Positions 33,901 through 44,994 of a stretch of DNA of 64,000 bases are shown piece by piece. Under the pieces are notes generated by a model. That model did no database searches and was not told where the DNA came from. It saw nothing but the letters and a program-made list of their open reading frames with translations. The first letter of the stretch is position 1. Each line of letters begins with the position of its first letter. Made by a program: the position numbers and the translations under genes. The DNA lies in assembly GCA_016785225.1 (NCBI GenBank), contig JAFBJZ010000510.1, positions 744,001 through 808,000 of the forward strand, in the 5' to 3' direction. The stretch is from Psettodes erumei (taxonomy: Eukaryota > Chordata > Actinopteri > Pleuronectiformes > Psettodidae).

Positions 33901-36900
33901 CATTCCTGAAATGATTAGCTGGAGTGCAGCATTTACAATTATTACTACAAAATAAAAGTGTGTGATTAAATCAGTATTTGGAAAGAAAAATGAAAAAAAA
34001 AAAAACGATGAGTCCTGACCCTTCATCTCACTTGGCAGGAGTTTTTAACGGTCCATTCCACAGGACAAGTCAGTCCCTCGCTTCATCATCCGCCACTCTT
34101 TTTTTTTGTGGGGGATGGGTGGGGGTGGTGGTTGTTAAACTGGGGCTTAATTGCGTGACCTCAGCCGGCACGGTGAAGGCACAGAGGTGCTGACGGAGGT
34201 AGGCGGTAAAGTGGAGGGTAGATTGGACGCTGCTGGGTCCAGGCTCACACACCGCTGAGAACAAAATAGAGGTCTCTCTCGGTTACAGCGGCCGGGCAGA
34301 TCTGGTGCCGGTGGAGAGAGGCGGGGGAAAGACGGCGCGTTCTGACTTCTTCCGTAGCTGCTTTTTTTTAAAAAATGGGGATGACAGAGTGGAGCCATTG
34401 GAGGTCGTAGGTGAAATCGTCTATTTATTTATCAAAATAAAATGATGAATGATAGTAAAACGACTGTACAATGCTGTAATGGAAAAGAGCAAGGAAGTGC
34501 GTAAACTGGCAAACATAAATATAGAAAAATACATCAATAAAATTAGCCTAGAGCAGAAGCAATTTACCATAAAACTTGCAATTACAGCGGCATAAAAAAC
34601 ATCAAAAAATGACTTGTGGGGGGAGCATAAAAACTTGTTATTTTACAGTCAGAAGTGAAAATAAAAATGATCAGAGTACCTGCTCATTTTCTCAGATTTG
34701 GGTCTAATTATGGCTGGAATAAAAAGGCTGCTGAGATCAGAGTGAACCTGCCTCTGCTGCTGGAAACCACATGCAGTCCGTTTGTTTTTTATCTGCTGCT
34801 GTCACAGTAAGTTTCTCTTGACTTTATTGTTCAAGGTGCCTTAGCACAGCCGCGGCCTGACCACAGGTAGCGCAAACACCGAACCTGTGACTTTCTTCTA
34901 TTATTTTTTTTTTATTATTATTTTTTCGAAGCTTGGGTGGTACAGTCGGTGCCACTATCTGTCCTTAATGAACCAGATTGGAATGTAAACAAGACCCACT
35001 TGAAAGCAGCTGTTTCATGACGAGCTTGTTTGTACTTCAGCTTTAACAAGGACGTCGAATTAAGTGACCTTGCATGGAGGCGGCGTGTAGGAAACCGGGG
35101 CCCAGATGCTGCCGGACGTTTCCCTTTCCAGCGCTGCCAAATCTGCATCCCGGCATTTCAACACCTTTTTTCAGACCCTTTGAGAAAAAAAAAAAAATCA
35201 GTGTGACATTTAATAGCTTTATTGTGAAGACACAAAAAGCAACCGTATCAACAATGTCAATTAGAGCCGCAACAGAGAGGATCCCTTTTATTCCAGCCCG
35301 ACCCGCAGTCTTGAGGGTGGCTCTCTGCGAAAATCAAATAGCAGAAGCGTGGGTTGTTTGTCTCACTAATGTCACTCATTTTACTTTTAAAGCAGGTGCA
35401 TTTTGGAAAATGCGCTCTTGAACTGAACCTGCCTCTGCATTAATGGAAGCTGTGCTTTTGGAGGTGCGGGGCTGCAGCGGCCCTCCAGGGATCCTTGATA
35501 AAAAGCCATTAGTCTCCTGTGGGCAATACCTGGTACTTTACAGTGTATAATGGACTTAGCATGCCAGTCGTGTAGCTTTGTGTTCTGTACTTTAACCATC
35601 GTACTGGGATTAATCCCTAAAGGCTGATAGATGCCAAATGAATATTTATGATCCCAAACAGGGAGGGCGAGTGCTGTGGACACACACACACACACAAACC
35701 ACCGCCTCCCATTATGCCACAGGTGTGTGTGCGTTCGAACGGGCCGACATAATGAAATCCTCATGAACATGCTCTTAACCAGAGCACTTTACTGTAGCAT
35801 GAGTTTATAGATTTTTTTCTTTCTGGCGGTGAAAGGACCCCAACCCCCGGCAGCGCGACTCCACACCCATGCTGGGCTGAGCAGCTGTGTGAGAGGACCC
35901 AGCTCGAGACAGACAAACCCTGCGCTTTCTACAGTGTTGCTTCGCTGTGATAAGCATCCAGACAGCACCAAGCCAGCGACTGATCAATCAAAAATAAATG
36001 CTTCACATTTGTCCCACTCAGGGACATTCTTCAAAAAACACCGTCAGTGAAATTTGGTGTGGATGTTAATGAGGTCCAAAGACCGATTGAAGCAGATTGT
36101 TGGAAAATATTTCAAACCGGTAATCGCAATTCCCTAAACTGATGCCTTTAAAATGCATGTTTTTTTCTGATCAACTGTTTAAACCTTGGAAGATTTTCAG
36201 TTTTGCTCTCACATGAGACAAGAGAGAGAAAAAATGAAGAGAATCCTCACATCTGAGCAGCTGAATTGTTGTTGTTCCACTTTTTATAATTTCACTTGAG
36301 AAGTGTGGAAAAAAAATAGCAATGAATTATCAAAACAGTTGCTCTCCAACTCTCCAGTAATTGCTAAATTGACAAATCCTTTTGCAGGTCCCCTGCCCCG
36401 ACCAACAGTTTGACCGATGCAACGCGCTGTTGCACTGGTGCATTATGTTAACAGTCAACAGGTTAACATGGCACCTCTGCACACAAGATATCGATCAGGC
36501 AGATTTCCGCGAAGTTAGCTTCCCTTCAGACCCGCCCTCTGGAATTGACATTTAATCTGCTTTTCATTGGTGCAGAAGTAAGACGGACTGAGCAGTACGG
36601 ATGTAGCAGATGGAACTGGTGTTCACTGAAGGGTGAACAGGTTGGCATGGAGGAGCGACTGGCTCCTGACATGTGGGGACACCAAAACGTTCTGTTCTGA
36701 CAGGCTTTTCTGTGATAACAAGCTTGTTGAGCATGTAGCCACTGACCGAGTTTCCTGGTTTCTTCATTTCCACGTGAATTGTGTTTCACCGATGTGTTGA
36801 TTGTGTTACCTCCAGTGTCGACACAGCGTTCTGTGCTGTTCTGCTGCTGCCTTTAATTAGCTGCAGAGAGAATTAGGTTTCCTTCGATGGAAAGTGTTGG

Positions 36901-37158
36901 TGTCGCGCTCTGCCCGGCGAGATGTCCACGGCCACGGCATCACCTGACAATCCCTCTGATGTCATTTCTAAGAACACGGAACTCTCCCTCACGACTGTCT
37001 GTGGTGTGGTCTCGGGCGACTTCTTAAAATGATTCTGCTGCAATGCAGTCCAAACCAATCGAGCTAACTCGCTCGTTTTTTAACGCCAGCCGTTTGCCGG
37101 GGTTGCACAAAATTGCAAATCAGTGGCTGGCGACACTCTCTGTCATGTTTGCAGCGGG

Positions 37159-37160
<2 letters not shown>
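27968..37160. other. Long non-coding stretch with several candidate regulatory blocks
   Basis: No exon was recognised in 9 kb. Repeat-free blocks with homeodomain, octamer or TTTATGR words lie at about 30940-31140 (CTCAATTACTTTTGGC), 31440-31660, 31790-31980 (CACAATTGTGAACTATTG), 32560-32800 (GGTAATTGGTGGCTG, CTCATAATTCAGCTG) and 35430-35660 (GGATTAATCCC, TATTTATGATCCC). They could be conserved enhancers of the downstream gene or another neighbour. A CpG-rich patch at about 28350-28560 has no linked exon that I can identify. GAACCTGTGACTTTCTT at 34880 resembles a tRNA-SINE fragment. Homopolymers (T near 31170 and 33080, G near 29463) are scattered. Confidence 0.35.

Positions 37161-37161
<1 letters not shown>

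Positions 37162-37199
<38 letters not shown>
37162..37199. repeat. (GA)n microsatellite
   Basis: About 19 uninterrupted AG units, purine-only on the plus strand. Confidence 0.97.
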
Positions 37200-37200
<1 letters not shown>

Positions 37201-37205
<5 letters not shown>

Positions 37206-39790
37206 GGCTGAAACAGTATCTAACACCTGCAAATGGAAACTGTCACAGCTTGATAACAAACCTAGAGGAGGCTGAGCAGAACAAACACTAAGCACTCTCG
37301 TGTCGCTGCTTAATGAGGTTTTCAGTGAGACAATTCAGTGAGATGGAAAGAGGTGACTGGCAGCTGGGAACGTGATTCACAGGGCGAGCCGGCTCCTGTG
37401 ACCCCTGCGAGGATCTGTAAGTCTTAGTGGCCATACATTACCTACCTCGCGGTGAGCGGGATCCTACAGAATATCATAAAAGGAGTCACCGCCACGGCTG
37501 GCCGCTCGCCTCTGCCTTTGATTTAGTGCGGGGAGGCCACAGACACCGACGCAGCCTTGCATGACTGGAGGCAAATGAAACAGGAAACTGACCGCCTCAT
37601 CTTCTCAAGGGTGTCTGAGCAGGTGGGCGGGGGCGGACGCGGGGTGGTAAGGTTTGGGTAGTATATTTTGCTAATGAGGACACACTCGCATTCACCTGTG
37701 CCTTCACAAACAGAGATGGGGGGGAAAAAACCCCCCAACGTATTTTACCAGTGCACCTGAGCATGCAATCAGCTGAGCCCTGCAAGAAAGCTCTGTGTTC
37801 TGTCTATACCTTTAAATAGATGTATGCGAGATAGAAATGATACAACAGATATTGTAGGCAGGTATACGTACAGTACACTGGTCTGTCCTGTGTGTGACAT
37901 CCTGCATTAGAAAACACCAACACATTTCCCGATTTCGACATTTCTACCTCTGCATCACGACCCGACCTGTTGAGAAACACTGGAGTGGAAAGTCTGCTAA
38001 TACCAGCCATAAACATTTCATCTGCAGCACTCCACGCCGGCGTGACGCTGCGGCTCAGAGTGACTTTGAGCGATTACCCGTTGACAGTTTGAAGTGCTTT
38101 GTCAAGGACACGTTGGATAGAATGCCTCTTCTGGCCATCTAACCTGCGATCCTTTAAGTACGGGGCGTCTTTGTGAGCACCAGCCCGCCGTGGCCACCTT
38201 TAACTCCTTGCGCTGTTCACGGCTCACAAGTCCATAATCCATTTAGGTGGGGGAGGCTCGGGCTTCATTACGAACGAAATGGTCCGTGCACGGCGGGAGG
38301 CGGAGAGGGGTGTGTCACATTAGCGTACAGAGTGGACTTGATATCATTCTGCGGCCACTTCTCTGCCTGGAGACGTGCTCTGACATTGACAGGAAAAAGC
38401 CTTCGCCTACGAGCAGCAACGACACTTGAACCACCAAAATACCAAATGATGGTTTCCGACAGACTCGCTTTGACCAAATGCTGTCACGCTGCCATTTGGT
38501 GGATGCTTTCATCCGGAGCGTTTTAACGGTGCTTAAGCTGTGGAGGTAATAAAGAATCTGCTCGCCATGGCACTTCAAGAATTTTACATTCAAAAAAGAA
38601 AAAGCACCCCTCCCAAGACTGAAACTCCCACAGCGTATAACAGCATCTCTCGTCTGCGCTGGATCGCGCTGACACTGAGTTTAGTCTTCATATTTTACGG
38701 CTGCAGCATTTCCTTAAATATTTTAAATTATGCACATTCAGCCTGGCATGTTTGTCCACCGGAATTCAAACTGGAGTCTTTCAGATAGTTGTGACGTTAA
38801 CACACAGGGGAGGTATCAGTAAATGTAACACAGTCAGCTGAAGTTGCAGGGACAGGATTCAGATCAGGGTCAAGCAAAGTGACTGAGGTGGAGACATGAG
38901 TCGCTTCCTTTTGTTTTTTATTTAAAAAGACAGCAAGACACTCATCGTGACAAAGTGAACTCCGACTCGATTTTTGGTGTTTCTGGAAAGATTTTTTTTT
39001 TTCACTCCAATGCTGGCTGAGTTTCTTGGATTTAGCATTTAACGACCCTTTAACCCCAACACCATAAAAAAATTACTGATATTGATTGGATGATTCTGCA
39101 AAACCCCGGGATATGATAATTTATTTTATTTTTCTGTGTTCAAACCTGCAAGCATTTTTGAAATTCTCACTGAATACAATATCTGTGGTATGGTTATAGT
39201 AATGGCAAAAAAACCTTGTAACTGTATGCTCAGGGTCACTTGGTTATGCCGATATTATTTGGGTTTTAGGAGCATTCTTTAGACGCGTTCTGCATTCAGT
39301 TGGTTGTTTTTTTGTAAGGCTCGTCCTTGTCCATGTTTACTGTCAGCACAAAAAACAGGGTTTGGTAAAACTTGCAGAATGCCAGGGCAGGAGTATGACT
39401 GCAGTCTGCCAGGGTGGGTGATTTCTCCGCGGGGCATTGCCACAGGAGTGGAACCTTCATTTTTGTATACACCGCATAGCAGGAACATTGTCAGAACCGG
39501 AAGTGCAGAAGGCGGAATATTTTGTGATCGACTGAACCCTGAGCTGTGTTGGCTGCTGCGTGGTGAGAAAATGGCAGCGTTCACGCCTTAATGCATTTGA
39601 CCTATATGCAGCAGCTCACCTAATGAAAATAAACACGTTTTAATTTCTCCGTAGGATTGGTGACAGATCGCCGGGAAGTTTCACTTCTGTGAGCGCGCCT
39701 CTGGACGCAGTTCAGCGCTGTTACGGTCAGAAGTTCATTACGAAAATAAATAGGTGAGATCAGCGTGGCGACGCTGATAACAAGGTGCTT
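37201..39790. other. Non-coding stretch
   Basis: No gene or recognised mobile element. Overlapping short open frames at 38173-38590 on both strands mirror each other and carry no family signature. Confidence 0.4.
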
Positions 39791-39796
39791 TTCCCC

Positions 39797-39903
39797 GTCT
39801 CTGTAATGAATGGAATAATCAGCCCGGCGAGGCCGCTGTCGAGTGCACGTCATCACAAAACCATTCCTCATCCACGCTTCTTCTCCCCCAGTGGGCTCAT
39901 TAG
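39797..39903 (+). repeat. Duplicated non-coding element, copy 1
   Basis: The block starts at TAATGAATGGAATAAT, followed by GAGGCCGCTGTCGA, AAACCATTCCTCAT and CTTCTCCCCCAGTGGGCTCATT. It aligns along its full length with 44884-44990 in the same orientation, by eye about 70 to 75 percent identical with almost no gaps. Flanking sequence aligns poorly except for a weak GATAACA...CTC match just upstream. No frame is conserved. Confidence 0.75.
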
Positions 39904-40079
39904 TGTGCTGCTGAAAGCTGCGCACCACCGCTATACAACATATTTATTATTTAGTATCTTCCCATTCTCCCTTTTTTTCCCCCTACCTTACTTTGGTTAT
40001 ATCGCACTCCCCTGCACACACTGTGATCAAGCTCCGAACCGCTGTTGACCGCTCTGCTTGATGTGGCACTCAGACGCTT

Positions 40080-40265
40080 CGCATGCGTTCAAGGGGATCG
40101 TAACAAACGTGGCGTTCGTTAAACGGGTGAGTTTCTCCGGTGTCGCACTTGACAGCCGCGCCAAGCTTCTTGGAGTTCGCGACCTTTAAGCGGTTCTGCG
40201 CGTTTCCGTGCCACGCTTTGCATCAGCGTCGCGGCGGCGGCTGGAGAACAGAGCACGCGCTTACC
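40080..40265. promoter_or_regulatory. Short CpG-rich patch
   Basis: CpG dinucleotides are dense here (CGTGGCGTTCGTTAAACGGG, CAGCGTCGCGGCGGCGGC) compared with the flanks. It could be an unannotated promoter, an alternative first exon or a small CpG island. No coding exon or TATA box was found near it. Confidence 0.3.
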
Positions 40266-40399
40266 ACAACTGCTGTCATTCGCATCTGTGGTGTTGAAAA
40301 GATAACACAAATGTAGGGGGTGCTTGATGATCAGGAAGTTGCACATCTGTCTGAGTCCAGAAAAGACCAGATGTTTTCCAGTCCGTCTCGTATGTCTCT

Positions 40400-40760
40400 A
40401 CATGTGTGGTGAGGATAAAAGTATCAGTTCATATTTCAGCTTTAATTCAAGGTTGTCGACATCTAAATCCACTGAACAGTGTAGGAATACGAACCATCTG
40501 TACATAGCCCCCCAGTTTTACTAGACAGAACGCAATGTCCTCATAGTTTACGTGTGATTGTGAATCCTTTTCAGTCGGTGTGTGAAGTCTCTGACCATAG
40601 CAGACATGTGGGATCTTCCTTGCTGGTGCAATGCCAGGCCTGTGTACTGTTGCCATCTTCATTTCTTTTCCCGTTTCGGGGGTTTTTGCCTTCGGTCTGG
40701 TCTTGAAAAAGTGAAGTTGGATCGCAGCCAGGTGTCAGACTTTGCCAAGAACTAGACCCG
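40400..40760 (-). mobile_element. Possible Tc1/mariner-like transposon remnant
   Basis: A TIR-like segment TTTCAGCTTTAATTCAAGG, then ATCTAAATCCACTGAACAG and GTGTAGGAAT, is followed by TGCAATGCCAGGCCTGT and GGGGGTTTTTGCCTTCGGT. Both sets resemble, in order, the end and the antisense transposase 3' part of one Tc1-like family common in fish. No catalytic motif is intact, so the call rests on nucleotide words alone. Confidence 0.45.
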
Positions 40761-40769
40761 CCACCGGGG

Positions 40770-43240
40770 AGAAGCTCGAAGGGAATCTGCCTGAATATTT
40801 CTGCTTTATTTTAACGTTGTTGGATGAAATTCAGGCATGTAATGAATTTATTCTTTCGGATTTTCTTTTGAACTGATATACCTGTCGCACCTCGATCCAA
40901 GATTCATCTGTTTTTTTCCTGCTAACCATTTTGTACTGTCCATATTTATGTGGAAAAAAACATTTTGCATCTAAAAAATACACTTGCAATGTATACAGGC
41001 AGTTTTACTTATCAGTACTACTGTAGTGTGTGTACACAGAGCTGACAGAACTGAAATTGCTTATTTAAAAATTGCAGGGAAACAGCAAATCAGACTTAAT
41101 AACATAAACACCAGTGAGACCTATTAGAAATAAACTTTAATACCGCATCTTCTGCATTTCCTTGCCCGTAATGACACTTGTGCATGTGTGGGGTCATCGT
41201 CTCGCTGCACTGTCCAAAACAACAAAAAAAAAAAGCCTGACACAGTTCTCGTGAAACAGATAAACAAACTCTTTATCCCTGCAGCAATTTTAACCTCACT
41301 GTGAGAGCCCTCACTCCGTCTCCAACATTGTGGAGCACTTCACTGCGCTCCCGTGCAAGATGTTTTGTCAACACATTTTAAATACGTCCCCAGGAAAATG
41401 TTTTCCCATTAACTTTGGTAAGCCCTTAAAACATGATCAATGTTTTAAGACTGTTTTGTGAGCTATTTTCGGCTGGCGCTTCAGAAGGCACTCAGCTGCA
41501 GTAATCCCTGCAAAACAACTGCTTCAAAACAACTTAAGGGTCATAATTGCGCGCTGACATGCTTCAACATGGCGCCGGGGCAAAATCTTTTCATACCTGC
41601 GACCTTTTGTGTTGACAATAGAAGATGGTAACTCTTTGTCTAGACTGATTATTTTACACAGTTTTATTACTCGTGACTGTATTGATCTGGAGGTTCGGAC
41701 AGAAGGTTTGCAGATGAGGAGAAAAGCGATCGGGACCTGAGAGGAATTTGGAAACTCTTGGACCAGCAGAAGGAGGAACGTAGATGAGCAACCCCTCCCT
41801 CCCCCCGCCCCGGCCCGACACTGCGGCCGCACTGGGGAGCTCCCAGCTGCGAATGTGATTGTGCGCGTGTGAAGCAGGGAGCTGCTGGAACAGAGACTGC
41901 ACACTCAATCAACTTTGCCCGGGTAAATAATACGGAAAGAGATTAGCACCAGCAGAGATTGTATTTGTAATGCATAAATTTTAATTTGTCACCCTCACAT
42001 TAAGCTGTTGATTTATGTTGAATGGATGAATTCTAAAATTGAATTGGAAGGGAAATAAAATGCAGTGGCTTTACGTACATCTGAATTCTACTTAGCGCGC
42101 CTGTGACGTGACTCAATTTAAACAGGAAATACCTAGAAACTAGACAAGGACAGAACATCCTCCACATACTTACTAATACTATGGAAAATATTCATTTCTG
42201 ACTTCATGGCCTTTTAAAGATACAGCTTGTGTTGTGTGCTGAATGGCTGCCACCGTGGCCACAAGCCCCGCTTACAAGATAATGGGAAACGTTAACAAGT
42301 AAAGAAGAGCACGACGGTCAGCTAGCCGGCGGTGTTGTTAGCTCAAGCTAACGCTAGCCACCAGAATTCACTGGTCAATGCTGTACTTGTGACTAACTGT
42401 AGATACTTGGTCCTTTCATATACACAGCACAGTTTCAGTTGTACATCTTTCATACAGTTTGATTTAGTACATCACAAGGGCCGCTGTGAAGTTTTACTTT
42501 TGACACGCTGCATACATCTTAATAGCTGTTCAAAGAGCAAACTACTAATTTCTTATTGAAGTGAAATGAAAATACATGGTTTGCTGTGTGCGTCAAACCT
42601 GACAGACTGTCACCTTCAGAGCTGGAAAAAACGGATGCAGCTTGAAGAAACTTCACTTTAGACTTTAAGTGGACAGTTGCACGGATGCTAACTTCTTGCT
42701 TTTGCAGCGAACAAAAGTTAAAATGTTGATTCCACAGAGGGGAACGATAAAGAGATACCAGATTCTGGCTCTGGTGTCCTCTGAGGCTCGATGGGCCCAA
42801 ACACTAAAAGCAATAATTCAGTGTGGAGGAAATGTCACATTTTATATTTTACCACAGCTGCCTTTCCAGTAGTTCAGCACTTTCGGCTGCTCCGGGGACA
42901 AACGCACCTCTCTTCAACATAGGTCAAAAGCTCAGGCTCGTGCATATAGTTTGATCTCCTTTGCTTTTCCAGTGCTGGAGTTAATGATGTCACTTGGTAA
43001 TTATTAATAATAACAGCAGGAGCTGAAGGCTTTATTACGTGACGGCACATTTAGAGACTGTTTTTTAAGTTGTTTTGGAGGTGTAAAAAATAAAATAAAA
43101 TAATAAAAATGTTCCGCTTTGTAAATGTATTAACTTTTATGCTGCTGCTGCTGTGGATTATGTCCAAGTCCCTACATGCACTCAGCACTCCGTTTATTTT
43201 GTTGTATTAATTAATTGTAGGATTGTGTGTTTGTCGCACT
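40770..43240. other. Non-coding stretch
   Basis: No gene seen. GTTAGCTCAAGCTAACGCTA near 42338 is a short palindromic word often found in percomorph repeats. An A/T-rich simple tract lies at about 43083-43110. Confidence 0.4.
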
Positions 43241-43244
43241 TCCC

Positions 43245-43277
<33 letters not shown>

Positions 43278-43281
43278 ACAC
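43245..43281. repeat. (CA)n microsatellite
   Basis: About 18 CA units with one T interruption near the end. Confidence 0.96.
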
Positions 43282-43401
43282 CAACAGGGTGACTGCTAAT
43301 GAGTCTGCTTGTTTGTCCCGCAGAAGAGAAGTTTGTCGGTCGCACAACAAGGCCTCCATGTTTCGCTTGTTTTCGCACAGGATAGTGTGGCAGCTCGTAT
43401 G

Positions 43402-43570
43402 GTGTCCGCAGCTCAGGCGGTAGAAAGGGACGCCAGCAGGTTCAATCCCTGGCTCCTCTAGATACTGAACCACATCCCCATCAGTGTGTACATGTACTTT
43501 CATGTGTGTGAGTGGCGGTGGGGTGTAAAGCTCTGAGTGGTTAATTGGACCAGAAAAGCGCAGAAGGTAC
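43402..43570 (+). mobile_element. tRNA-derived SINE copy
   Basis: A clear RNA polymerase III promoter is present: GCAGCTCAGGCGGTAG (A-box, about 43409) and CAGGTTCAATCCC (B-box, about 43437). It is followed by the typical body words ACTGAACCACATCCCCAT, GTGTGTGAGTGG, TGTAAAGCTCTGAGTGGTTA and CCAGAAAAGCGC. The order matches a widespread fish SINE whose 3' half contains 'gtaaagcgctttgagtggtc...agaaaagcgct'. The copy is diverged and shortened, so it is old. Confidence 0.8.
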
Positions 43571-44880
43571 TCATTTAGCTAAACATGGCTCGATGTGGTG
43601 ACACCTGTGGTTACCATGGCAACGACAGGTGTAGCTCTACCAAGTAAGCCATCCGTCCTCCAACAGAAGAGAGGCTGGGGAGTCAGATTGCAGCCCAAGT
43701 GCTTTGTCGAACTGGGGCGGGGGGGCTTTTTTATTTCTTAAAGAAACATCAGGATTATTACTTGAGATCTTCACAGTTTATGTCAAGGTGTTGCTTTGCA
43801 TTTGCACTTGTTCCTCCACAATGCAGCTAAATGATCACTAATCACTCCTTCATAAGTTATTAATTAGCACAGACAGGTCATTGATTTACATTCAGTTGAC
43901 TGATGCTTCCAATGTAACTGTAACGTAAAAAATAAGTAACTGTGTATCAAAGAACTCTGCAAACTCAGTGTAAACCCAGTTACCTCAGAGACTATAGATA
44001 CATGGCATTACTCTCCTGAACACAGGCTGATTATCTGAAGATGTTTCTCCTTCATGGCAACAGAATGGGATGCGTTCATCACCACATGAGGCGCGTGAGT
44101 CAGTCTGAAGGTTAAAATCTATTCAATCACTCCCTGAATATTGTTTACGTTAGGGTTTACAGTATGAAGCCCAATGCTTGCCTCCAGTGTTTTCCTCTGT
44201 TGGTGACTGTTAAGAGGCTCTTCAGTGGTGTTAATGATAAACCTGATGATCCTTCATTCAACATGAAAAAATAAAGTCCTGAGTTGTGTTTGATCAGCAC
44301 ACCAGTAATGTTCTATTTTATATGCAACACGATGAATTATTCTGTATGTAATTGTGAGGAGCAGTGTGGTCTGGTGGAGCTTCCGTATTCATATGGTCGT
44401 ATGCTTTTACTGTAGCTCTGATCAGACTACACTCAGTGTGTGTGTGTGTGAGGCAGGCGGAGTGAGGGGTGTTGTGATGTGCGAGTGTGCACTTGCGTTT
44501 GTGCGATGTCTACTGACTCAGCTGGAGAGGGCAGACAATGACAATGATGATATTCAGTAATGCTCATGGCAACTGGGGCCTTAATTTAGACATGCTGCAG
44601 TTACCCAAGCACCAGTGCCATTTCCATGCGCTCGATTTATTCTCTGCGTCATGTGACGCTACGTTTCTCATTTTTAAATTTTTCTTCTAAAAGCCTCACT
44701 CGACAAAAAAATCATATTTCAAACCTTAATCCACAGTAAAGCATAAATACTGTGTGTCAAAATAGTGTTTAATTGCTGTTTAGGTAGTGAAAAAAAATCA
44801 CATATACGTGTTCACAAAAATTGCATGACCTATAACTCATTTGATTTGTGTCATGAATATAACAGCACTCTCTCTCTCTT
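43571..44880. other. Non-coding stretch
   Basis: No gene or mobile element recognised. Short G-run near 43720 and short TG run near 44438. Confidence 0.4.
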
Positions 44881-44883
44881 GCA

Positions 44884-44990
44884 TCTCGGTAATGAATGGA
44901 ATAATTAGGTCTGTGAGGCTACTGTCGAATGAATGTCAGCATTAAACCATTTCTCATCTTGACTTCCTCTCCCCAGATGGCCTCATTGAT
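44884..44990 (+). repeat. Duplicated non-coding element, copy 2
   Basis: GGTAATGAATGGAATAATTA, GAGGCTACTGTCGA, TTAAACCATTTCTCAT and CTTCCTCTCCCCAGATGGCC align in order and spacing with copy 1 at 39797-39903, 5.1 kb upstream on the same strand. The shared 15-base core AATGAATGGAATAAT is identical. The 3' edge reads CTCATT in both. Confidence 0.75.
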
Positions 44991-44994
44991 TTAT

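Noticed and set aside
43223..43503. Frames running through the CA tract and SINE
   Set aside because: The Cys-Val and Thr-His runs are translations of the microsatellite, and the remainder is SINE sequence.
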